Assembly: GCA_964468125.1 (NCBI GenBank)
Contig: CAYXVF010000059.1
Location: 1 to 38,413, forward strand
DNA from: CAYXVF01 sp964468125
GTDB taxonomy: Bacteria > Myxococcota > XYA12-FULL-58-9 > CAYXVF01
DNA length: 38,413 nucleotides
Reading direction: 5' to 3'
In this document: positions 24,859 to 32,500 of the stretch, one piece after another
How positions within the stretch are numbered: position 1 is the first letter of the stretch
Layout of the letters: each line of letters begins with the position of its first letter
Program-made: the position numbers and the translations under genes
Notes under the pieces: model-generated
The model's database searches: none
What the model was told of the DNA's origin: nothing
The model's input: the letters and a program-made list of their open reading frames with translations, nothing else

Positions 24859-25422
24859 GTGCTCAAGGTCGACTTCATGGGCGAGCTCGAGGGGGATTTC
24901 CACAACCAGCTCTATGAGGCAGGAACACGTGACTCGCTCACCGGGCTGCACAACCGGCGCTATTTCGATCAGCACCTCGAGCAGGAGTTTCTACTCGCGC
25001 AGCGTCACTCGGAGGCGTTGACGCTTCTCCTCGTGGACCTCGATCATTTCAAGAAGGTGAACGACGACCACGGACACATCGCAGGCGACATGGTGCTGCG
25101 CGCTTTCTCGAAGGTGCTCGTCAAACGATGTCGGCGCGAGGACATCATCGCACGCTATGGCGGTGAGGAGTTCGTGCTCCTGCTGCGCAGAACGAATCAT
25201 CGGGGTGCGAGCTCGCTCGCCGAGGCCCTGCGCAAGAAGGCAGAAGACACGGCGCTCACCTATCAGGACTCGACGATCGCATTCACGGTGAGCGTTGGCG
25301 CGGCCACCGTCGGGGACGGCATTGACTTCGACCGGGGTGAGGAGCTGCTACAGGCCGCAGACGACGCACTCTATTTGGCGAAACAACGGGGCCGAAATCG
25401 CGTCGTCGCCCATCCTGGATGA
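24859..25422 (+). CDS. GGDEF diguanylate cyclase, 5'-truncated FHA-GGDEF gene
   Basis: The protein would make c-di-GMP from two GTP. The GGDEF domain is complete: DSLTGLHNRRYF at its start, LLLVDLDHFKKVNDDHGH for metal and substrate binding, the active-site loop GGEEF in ARYGGEEFVLLL, and YLAKQRGRNRV at its end. An inhibitory-site RxxD (RRED) stands five residues before GGEEF. The same frame is open upstream to the guaA stop and encodes LRSGDRIQIGRCTVLKVDF, which reads as the last strands of an FHA domain. The rest of that domain is missing. No proper start is seen; GTG 24859 is a minimal choice, and translation may depend on coupling to guaA. Myxobacteria have many FHA-GGDEF proteins, so this looks like a gene that lost its phosphopeptide-binding half. 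Whether it is expressed is uncertain. Confidence 0.72.
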   Translation: MLKVDFMGELEGDFHNQLYEAGTRDSLTGLHNRRYFDQHLEQEFLLAQRHSEALTLLLVDLDHFKKVNDDHGHIAGDMVLRAFSKVLVKRCRREDIIARYGGEEFVLLLRRTNHRGASSLAEALRKKAEDTALTYQDSTIAFTVSVGAATVGDGIDFDRGEELLQAADDALYLAKQRGRNRVVAHPG

Positions 25423-25434
25423 CGCCGTGAGCGC

Positions 25435-25458
25435 AACCACACGCGCCCACCGGTGGTT
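25435..25458 (+). terminator. Possible terminator hairpin after guaA-GGDEF
   Basis: AACCAC and GTGGTT form a six-pair stem around a 12-base loop that itself contains CCACCGGTGG. No run of T follows, so intrinsic termination is doubtful; it might instead be an operator. Confidence 0.22.
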
Positions 25459-25466
25459 CGGTAATT

Positions 25467-25494
25467 TCCGTACGTGATGCGTGTCACTTACGGA
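25467..25494. promoter_or_regulatory. CRP/FNR-type palindromic operator upstream of the FlgP-like gene
   Basis: An inverted repeat has 11-base arms (TCCGTACGTGA and TCACTTACGGA) around a 6-base centre, with 10 of 11 positions complementary. Its core is GTGA-N6-TCAC, the half-sites and spacing bound by CRP/FNR-family regulators. The centre (25480.5) lies about 44 bases before the start expected from a TAGAAG box at 25513-25518, close to a class II activator position. It is 107 bases upstream of the first ATG of the 25.6-29.4 kb cluster. Confidence 0.55.
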
Positions 25495-25601
25495 TTCCCC
25501 GAATTCTGGCTCTAGAAGTAACATGGGGTGCCGTGGGATATGAATAGTCAGATCCTCGAGCCCGTCGAAGCCAAGCACGCTTCGAGAGGAGGAGAGCAAA
25601 G

Positions 25602-26387
25602 ATGCTTCGTAAGATTTCGGGTGTGACCTTGGTCGCACTGATGACGTCGGTCCCGACGGTCGCGCTGGCTCAAAAGGTTGAGCAGAGCATCGCCCACGGC
25701 CAGATCAACTGGACGGATAAGACGATCACGGTCACGGGCAGCGGGGCGCCGAGTCTCAAAGCTCCGAACGTTGCCGTTGCTCGCCTCAACGCGGAACGGG
25801 CGGCCAAGATGGACGCGCTTCGCAACATCGTCGAGGCGGTCAAATCCGTCCGAGTCACGGGGAATCGCTCCGCTGGAGATGCGATGGAGGCGGGCTCCGT
25901 TCAGACCGAGGTCGAGGGGATCGTCCGGGGATTCACGGTCCTGGATACGAAGTACTACTCGGACGGCGGGGTCGACGTGATCGTGCAGGTCAACATCGAC
26001 GGCGTCTTGACCGAAGCGCTCGTTCCGGAAGCGGGCAAAGCGGTGAAAAAGAGCTCGACGAAAGACGTCACCGGGGTCGTAGTCAACGCCAAGGGGGTGA
26101 ACGTCACCCCGGCGATCGCCCCGGTGATTTTCGACGAATCCGGCAAGCGCCTCTACTACCCAGAAGCGATCGACAAGGTCGCGATGAAGGACCACGGCGC
26201 GGTCTCCTATAACAAGAGCCTCGACAAGGCGATGAAGGACGCGCGGGTCGGCTCCAAGCCGCTGGTGGTGAAAGCGATCAAGGTCGAGGACGGCAGCAAC
26301 TTGGTCGTTTCGTCCTCGGACGCCGCAAAGCTCTTGAACGCGGGCGGTGCAATGGCATTGGGGAAGGTGATCATCGTCACCGACTGA
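25602..26387 (+). CDS. LPP20/FlgP-like exported protein
   Basis: A 261-residue exported protein. The start at ATG 25602 follows a strong GAGGAGGAG site. The signal peptide MLRKISGVTLVALMTSVPTV is cleaved near ALA-QK; there is no lipobox Cys, so unlike most LPP20/FlgP proteins it should be soluble in the periplasm. The body shows the family pattern of LNAERAAKMDALRNIVEAVKSV followed by beta strands (QTEVEGIVRGFTVLDTKYY and GVDVIVQVNIDGVL). The C-terminal half (about 155-261) is an added alpha/beta part with YYPEAIDKVAMKDHG. In Vibrio, FlgP with FlgT and FlgO builds outer-membrane parts of the flagellar basal body. Here the FlgT-like gene follows 65 bases later, but no flagellar gene is in view. 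The family match is by pattern, not by a computed score. Confidence 0.62.
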   Translation: MLRKISGVTLVALMTSVPTVALAQKVEQSIAHGQINWTDKTITVTGSGAPSLKAPNVAVARLNAERAAKMDALRNIVEAVKSVRVTGNRSAGDAMEAGSVQTEVEGIVRGFTVLDTKYYSDGGVDVIVQVNIDGVLTEALVPEAGKAVKKSSTKDVTGVVVNAKGVNVTPAIAPVIFDESGKRLYYPEAIDKVAMKDHGAVSYNKSLDKAMKDARVGSKPLVVKAIKVEDGSNLVVSSSDAAKLLNAGGAMALGKVIIVTD

Positions 26388-26452
26388 GCGGACCAGAGAG
26401 CTCAAAGGTAGAGACAATCGAGCCGCTTTGAGTGGCCGCAAGGAGAATCGAG

Positions 26453-27631
26453 ATGTACGGGAAATTGAATGTCACACGGCGCGTGGGGTTGGTGGCCGTG
26501 GTCGCCATGGCCGCATCGCTGGTCTTGCCGGGCACGGCTTCGGCTGAGTTCAAGAAGGTGACGGTGACTGCCGAAGGCTATAACCGCCGTAACGCGGTCA
26601 ACAACGCGCTGCGGAAGGCGGTCGAACTAGCCGGGGGCGTCAAGCTCACCTCCATGTCGAAGATGGAGAACTACCAGCTCGTCATGGACACGGTAGTCGC
26701 GACGGCAACGGGCGTGGTGCGCACGCACCGGGTGGTGAAAGAATCGGACACTACCTGCTTGGCCAACGCCTCGTGCACCGTGACCGTCGAGGCTGAGGTC
26801 TCGGACCAAAATCTCTACGACTCCGTTGAAGCCGCGCGCACGCTGTTTCAGCAAAAGGGTCGGCCATCGATCCTCGTGATGATTTCCGAGCAGAATGCAG
26901 GTGCCCAATCTGCCGAGGCCTGGTGGGCAGGCGGTAACAAGTCGGTCAGCATGGACCTTGCAGAGAACGCGTTGATCAAGCGCTGGCAGCAGTACGGGTT
27001 CCGATTTGTGGATCGCCAGGCTCTGATGGGCAAGTTTCGAGCGGCGAGCCCGACCGATCCGGAGGTGAAAGAAGTCGCCGCCGACGCCGGGGCCGACATC
27101 GTTGTGATCGGCAAAGCGGTCGCGACAAAGACCGACACGAGCAGCTTGGACCTAGGCGACTACTTCAAGAACGCGACGGCGCAATCGAGTCTGCGCATTC
27201 TCTACGTCGACACCGGTGAGATCATTGCGAGCTCCAACGGCTTCGGCGCGGCACATCACACGAACCCACAAAACGCCGGGAAGAAGGCGATAGAACGCGC
27301 GCTCTACGATGCCTCGGACGAGATGTTCAAAGGCATCATGAACCGCTGGCAGAGCGAAACCGCAGGAACCCAGCGTCTCGAGGTGACCGCCACCGGATTC
27401 AAGAAATCCAAAGACTTCCGCAAGTTCATGAAGACCATCCAGAGTAAGATCGACGCGGTGAAAGAAGTGAACCAGCGCGGCTACAAGAGCGGCAGCGCGA
27501 AATTCGAGGTGATGTTCACCGGCTCCGCATTCGATTTCGCGGACGCGCTCGAGACGCAAAAGTTCCCCGGCTTCGGGATCGAGCTCGAAGAGGTCACCGG
27601 CAACACGCTCACCTTTTCGGTGACCCAGTAG
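26453..27631 (+). CDS. FlgT-like periplasmic protein
   Basis: A 392-residue exported protein. AAGGAGA precedes ATG 26453; an in-frame GTG at 26432 would place the start inside that site. The signal peptide (VGLVAVVAMAASLVLPGTAS) is cleaved near ASA-EF. Residues about 34-120 match the N-terminal FlgT pattern: TVTAEGYNRRNAVNNALRKA, then VELAGGVKLTS, ENYQLVMDTVVATATGVV, and a beta end VTVEAEVSD. Residues about 135-260 (PSILVMISEQ, ENALIKRWQQYGFRFVDRQA, AGADIVVIGKAV) resemble the CsgG/FlgT middle fold. The C-terminal third (about 295-392) is not recognised. FlgT forms the H ring of sodium-driven flagella. Together with the FlgP-like neighbour this suggests a ring or pore-like envelope assembly, not necessarily flagellar. 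Confidence 0.6.
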   Translation: MYGKLNVTRRVGLVAVVAMAASLVLPGTASAEFKKVTVTAEGYNRRNAVNNALRKAVELAGGVKLTSMSKMENYQLVMDTVVATATGVVRTHRVVKESDTTCLANASCTVTVEAEVSDQNLYDSVEAARTLFQQKGRPSILVMISEQNAGAQSAEAWWAGGNKSVSMDLAENALIKRWQQYGFRFVDRQALMGKFRAASPTDPEVKEVAADAGADIVVIGKAVATKTDTSSLDLGDYFKNATAQSSLRILYVDTGEIIASSNGFGAAHHTNPQNAGKKAIERALYDASDEMFKGIMNRWQSETAGTQRLEVTATGFKKSKDFRKFMKTIQSKIDAVKEVNQRGYKSGSAKFEVMFTGSAFDFADALETQKFPGFGIELEEVTGNTLTFSVTQ

Positions 27632-27641
27632 GAGAAGCTCT

Positions 27642-28418
27642 ATGCGGGCTCTGTTGAAGCAACCGCGTCTCGCCCTTCTGGGCGCGACGGCCCTGGCGGC
27701 GTTTGCGCTGGTGAGTTTTTCCAGCGGGCGTTCGCTCGAAGCGGCACGGGCGACGATCGGAACGGTCAACTACGTTTCCGGAACGGTGCTGCGAGCCGAG
27801 GAGATGTCCCAGTCCTACAACCGCCTGCAGAGGGGTATGCGCCTGCGCGAGGGCGACACGATCAAGACCAAGGACGAGAGTCGTTTCGAGGCGAAGCTGA
27901 AGGACGGCTCGATGCTGCGACTCGGCTCCAACTCTCAGCTGCAGATGAGCCAGATCAGCTTTGACCGCTCGCAACCGCGCAAGAAGAAGAAGGTCAAAAC
28001 AAAACTCTTCTTTGGTCGGGTGTGGGCTTCGGTGACGAGCCTCTTCGGAAACGACTCCTCCTTCGAGGTCGAAACCGAAAACGCGGTTGCGGGGGTGCGC
28101 GGCACGAAGTTCAGCGCCAACACGTCCGAGGGTGGCGACACCCTCGTGAAGGTCTACGAGGGCAAGGTGCTCGTGTCGAATGAGCCCATCTACAAGGTCG
28201 AGGGAGCCACCAAAGAGAACCGCAAGGAGGTTCCCGGGCCCCAAGAGGTCACAAAGGAAGAATGGACCTCTCTGGTCACCAGCGCGATGCAAATGATCCG
28301 CGTTCAATCGGGCGGCGAAATGAGCGAGCCCGAGGCGTTCAATATGGGCTCGGAGGAAGACGCGGAGTGGGAAGCCTGGAACGCCGAACGCGACAAGGTC
28401 ACCGGCTTCAAAGAATAG
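27642..28418 (+). CDS. Exported FecR-domain protein
   Basis: A 258-residue protein starting at ATG 27642 behind AGGAG. The N-terminus (LALLGATALAAFALVSFSSG) is a signal peptide or a membrane anchor. The FecR domain occupies about 40-185: IGTVNYVSGTVLR, LQRGMRLREGDTIKT, LKDGSMLRLGSNSQLQM, and VETENAVAGVRGTKFSAN followed by VKVYEGKVLVSN. A basic insert (PRKKKKVKTK) splits the domain. The C-terminal tail is acidic and helical (EEDAEWEAWNAERDKV). Classic FecR proteins regulate a FecI sigma factor, but no sigma gene is near. FecR-like domains without FecI occur in envelope proteins and may bind peptidoglycan or glycans. It lies ten bases after the FlgT-like gene, so they are likely one operon. Confidence 0.8.
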   Translation: MRALLKQPRLALLGATALAAFALVSFSSGRSLEAARATIGTVNYVSGTVLRAEEMSQSYNRLQRGMRLREGDTIKTKDESRFEAKLKDGSMLRLGSNSQLQMSQISFDRSQPRKKKKVKTKLFFGRVWASVTSLFGNDSSFEVETENAVAGVRGTKFSANTSEGGDTLVKVYEGKVLVSNEPIYKVEGATKENRKEVPGPQEVTKEEWTSLVTSAMQMIRVQSGGEMSEPEAFNMGSEEDAEWEAWNAERDKVTGFKE

Positions 28419-29432
28419 GTGATTCGACGCCTTCACCGCGTCGCGGATGACGTCGCCACCGGCGCGCTCCGCGTTCCCCGTCTCTACCGCGACGGCTTTG
28501 GCGATCGCCATGCCCTTGAGCGAGTGGTTGCCCAGATTCGCGACTACGACCCTGGGATCGCAGCCCCTCCGATTCAGCTGTACTGGGGGCGCGCTCGAGC
28601 GTTCGGACGGGGGCGGCTTCGCATCGGTTGGTTTCAGTCTCCCACGCTTCACATCGGCCTGCCGCCCGAGAGCCGCTTGGCCACCATCGAGGAGATCGTT
28701 CCCAAGCGGGGCTCACCCAAGGCGATGGTCCTGCACCTCGCGGCCACGGGGGAGGTGGGCTTTTTGGCCCGACGGCACCTCGCCCGGGCGCTCCTGCGCT
28801 ACGGCTACGGCTCGATCCTGCTCGAGAACCCGTTCTACGGCGCGCGAAAACCCGCCGGTCAGCGCCATGCGGCCCTGCGCACGGTGGCGGAGCAATTCGC
28901 GATGAATTTTGCCACGGTGGAAGAAGGGCGCGCCTTGCTCGCCCACGTGCACCGTCGGGGCCTGCCCGCGGCGGTCACGGGCTACAGCCAAGGTGGAGTG
29001 ATGGCGGCCTTCTGTGCTGCCCTGTCTCGTTTTCCTGTCGCTGTGAGTCCGAGAGGGGCGGCAGACTCAGTGGCGGATCTCTTCACCCGGGACAATTTCA
29101 GCCGGCTCATGCTCTGGGACCGCCTGGCGAGGGACGTTGGGGGCGAAGGCGAAGCGCGGCGGATCTTCCGTGAATCGCTCGAGGTAGTCACGGTGTCGCG
29201 CTTTCCGGCGCCCGTGTGTCCCGAGGCCGCGGTGTTGCTGGCCGGGCGACACGATCGCTTTGTATCGCCGCAGCAGGCAGAGATTCTGCACCGACATTGG
29301 GCGGGCTCTGAGCTGCGCTGGCTCGAGGCGGGGCACGTCACGGGCATCGTGCTCAACATTCCGGCGCATCTGAGGGTGGTTCGGGACTCCATTGAACGCT
29401 TGCGCAGCGCGGCAGAGCGTCACACAATCTGA
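28419..29432 (+). CDS. Alpha/beta hydrolase, ABHD18/DUF2048 type
   Basis: A 337-residue hydrolase. GTG 28419 directly abuts the fecR stop, implying coupling. LENPFYGARKPAGQ (135-148) is the mark of the ABHD18/DUF2048 family. The predicted triad is Ser 190 in GYSQGGVM, Asp 279 in AGRHDRFV and His 306 in EAGHVTGI. FDP-like entry text (VLHLAATGEVGFLARRHLA) fits the fold before the LENP segment. There is no signal peptide, so it should act in the cytoplasm. The substrate is not known for bacterial members; an ester or lipid is likely from the fold. It is the fourth gene of the run that starts at 25602, and an AGCC-TTC-GGCT hairpin just after it (about 29438-29452) may slow transcription. Confidence 0.82.
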   Translation: MIRRLHRVADDVATGALRVPRLYRDGFGDRHALERVVAQIRDYDPGIAAPPIQLYWGRARAFGRGRLRIGWFQSPTLHIGLPPESRLATIEEIVPKRGSPKAMVLHLAATGEVGFLARRHLARALLRYGYGSILLENPFYGARKPAGQRHAALRTVAEQFAMNFATVEEGRALLAHVHRRGLPAAVTGYSQGGVMAAFCAALSRFPVAVSPRGAADSVADLFTRDNFSRLMLWDRLARDVGGEGEARRIFRESLEVVTVSRFPAPVCPEAAVLLAGRHDRFVSPQQAEILHRHWAGSELRWLEAGHVTGIVLNIPAHLRVVRDSIERLRSAAERHTI

Positions 29433-29465
29433 AAGCCTTCGGCTAAACGATTCCTTCCGATCTGC

Positions 29466-29489
29466 TAAACTCCCCCCGGGACGGGGGTA
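29466..29489 (+). promoter_or_regulatory. -10-like TAAACT and G:C hairpin in leader of kinase gene
   Basis: GCTAAACT lies 36 bases before the ATG at 29507. It is followed at once by CCCCC-CGGGAC-GGGGG, a five-pair G:C hairpin that would sit in the 5' leader. The -35 is weak and no Shine-Dalgarno is evident. The hairpin may limit translation of this very large gene. Confidence 0.3.
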
Positions 29490-29506
29490 GCCCATGGAAC
29501 TCTGGT

Positions 29507-32500
29507 ATGGCCAGCACGTCGGTCGCGGCGTCGCGCATTGAGATACCGGGAGTCGAGCTCGGAGAAGAGCTCGGTCGCGGTGCGCACAGCGTAGTCTTCG
29601 CCGGTGAGCGCGACGGCCGGGATCTCGCGGTAAAGGTTGCCCTGGACTTCGGTCCGGAGGCGAACGACGCGGAGCGAAAACGCTTCTTGCGCGAGGCGAC
29701 GCTCCTCGCAAGCCTCCGCCATCCATCCTTCGCGGAAATCTTTGAGATCGGCGAGCTGTCGGGCCGCGCCTACCTCGTGATGGAGCGCGTCGACGGGGAC
29801 ACGCTCGCCGACCGGATGAGCGACCGAGGCATGACCGCCGAACGCGTGGCTGAGCTGGGGAGTGACATCGCCGAAGGCCTCGCTGCCATTCATCGTCGTG
29901 GCCTCGTTCACCGGGACGTGAAGCCGCGAAACGTGGTCGTTGATGCCAAGGGCAAGGCAAGGCTCATCGATTTCGGCCTGGTGACGCGCAGTGGCTCGGC
30001 CACTGAGGGAGAGATCGGCGGCACCTTTCTCTACAGCGCGCCGGAACAGACCGGTTTGCTCAAGCGGCCCGTAGATGGACGCGCGGATCTCTACGCCCTC
30101 GGCGTTCTCCTCTACGAATGCGTATCCGGCAAGACGCCCTTTCGGTCGAACGACCCGGGGGAGCTGATGCGCCAGCACGCCGTGATGGAGCCCCCGCCCC
30201 TCGAGGAGGTGAGTCCCGGCACACATCCGATCCTGGCGCGCATCATTCGTCGACTTCTCGCGAAAGACCCAGATGACCGTTATCAGACCGCAGAAGGTTT
30301 GGCCGCCGACCTCGGTCGTCTCGACGAGCTGAGCCGGTCTTTGGCGCAACGGCGAGAGGTGCTGCTCGGCCGGGACGACTTTGCCTATGGGGTCCTTCGC
30401 GAATCGCCGCTGATCGGACGAGAGCCGGAGCTTCGTCGCTTGAAGAAGGCGTGGCAGGGGGCGCTGCGCGGCCGTGGGTGCACCATCTGTGTGCATGGCC
30501 CAGTGGGAGTCGGCAAGTCGCGTCTTCTGAGCGAGCTGATGGGCTTCGTTCGCGAGAAGAGCGGCCTCGTGCTTCACTCGCGGGGAAGCGTCGATCGTCA
30601 AGAGCCCTTTGCCGCGCTTCAGGGCGCCTTGGCGTCACTTCTGGATCACATGGCGCGCCTTCCGGAGGAATCGCGTTCCGTCCTCGCCGCCCTCGTCAAG
30701 GAAGCGAGCGCGGGAGCCTCGGAGCACCTCATCCGAGCAATGCCTCGACTTCGCGCCTTGCTGCGGGAGACCCCGCAAACCGCCGCAGGCACGGTCAGCT
30801 CGGAGGAGTACCACGAAACCATCGCGGAGTTCTTTCTCTTGCTCGCACGCGCCGCCGGAGGTGTCGCGTTGTTTCTGGACGACGCTGAAGAGATCGACGA
30901 CGCGAGCATGCGGGTCTTCGAACGTGTCGCGCTCGGTCTCGGTGATTCACCCTTTGCTCTGTTCGTCGGAGCGAAGGACGAAGATGAGAAGACGGTGCAG
31001 GGACTGCGTTCGCTCCTCGGCGCTGAGCGCCTCCTCGATCTGCGCCTCGAGCCACTGAGCCATGAAGCCACTGAAAGACTCATTGCTAGCTACCTCGGCG
31101 TGAGCGAGGTGGCGGCGGACCTCATCCAGCAGCTGATGGTTCGGACCGAGGGCAGCCCGGTTCTAATCAGCGAGTACATGCGGGCCATGCTGGAAGGGGG
31201 CATGCTCCTTCCACACTGGGGCCGTTGGATCGTCGACCGCAAACGCCTGGAGCACATCGAGCTCAGCCGCAGCGTGCTTCAGTTGGTACGCCAGCGGATC
31301 GATACGCTCGACGCCGAAGCGGTGGCGGTCCTACGGGCGGCCGCGGTCCTTGGTACCCGCTTCGAGCTAAGCACTCTCGGGCGCGTGACCGAATCAAACG
31401 ATGAGAGCATTAGCTGGGCAATCGCCGAGGCACTTCGCTCGCGACTGCTCGAACGAGAGCCCGGTGGTTCGTACGCGTTCATTCATCAACAGGTCCGCGA
31501 CGCGCTCCTCAAGGATTTGGACCCGGCAGCGGAGCGCGCGCTCAACCGCGCCGCCGCGAACGCGATTCGCGAGCTTCACAGTGCCGGAGACGACGCCGTG
31601 ATTTACGCGCTCGCGCACCACGAGTACCTCGGCAACGGGTCCCAGGTGTACGAGACGAATCTTCAGGCAGGACGGATCGCCCTGGAAACCTACGCCTATG
31701 AAGAAGCGCACAGCTATCTTTCGCGCGCCCAGGGCGCGAACCCCGCTCGGGCGCAGGAAGACGTCAGCTTTCAGCGCGCCTTCGGAGTCGCAGCCGGAAG
31801 AACGGGGCGAACGGCGGAGTCCGTAGAGCATCTGCGCCGGGCCGTCGAAATGACATGCGATCCTGTCGAGCGCGCCGATCTACACGCCATGCTGGCCCAG
31901 GTGCATTTCTGGGACAGCTTCAACACCACCGCCGCATGGGAGGCGGTCGAAAAGGGGCTCGCAGCGCTCGGAAGCGGTATCGCAAAGTCTCGGCTCGCTC
32001 GTATCGCAACGTCGCTGCTCGCCTGGCTCCGTGGGCTCATCACGGAGAAAACCGGCCTGGGTTTTGGGACCGCCGCGGGCGAGACGCGAGAACGCATGGT
32101 TGTCTCAAGCCGTCTCCTAAAACTCGCGGGGCACGTGCGCTACTGGACCATGCAGCCGAGCGAAATGGTGCTTCTCATTTTGCGCATGGCCTACCCCGCA
32201 TTTCGTCTCGGGCCAGGCAAAGAGCTGGTTTACACGCACATTTCCTATGCTCTGGCACTGGCCGCCACGGGTCGCCATCGTGCCTCGGAGCGCGCGCAAG
32301 AGAAGGCTCTCGAGGTCTCGCGAAAACTCAACGACCGAGCCCTAGAAGCCTACAGCCGAATGAATGGCGCCATAGCGAAAAACGTGCGCGGACAGCTCTT
32401 GGCGAGTGAACACGAGATGCGCGACACCCTGAACGAGCTAGGTGGCTTCCTCGACCATGGCGAGCTCACTCAAGGCATCGCCGATCTGAGCTGGCAGCTG

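Noticed and set aside
24797..25021. 74-codon frame starting ATG just after guaA
   Set aside because: It is out of phase with the GGDEF gene and has no protein-like pattern; the in-phase sequence carries the FHA remnant.
29465..30601. Reverse-strand open frame of 378 codons opposite the kinase domain
   Set aside because: The kinase motifs on the forward strand are unmistakable and this frame shows nothing recognisable.
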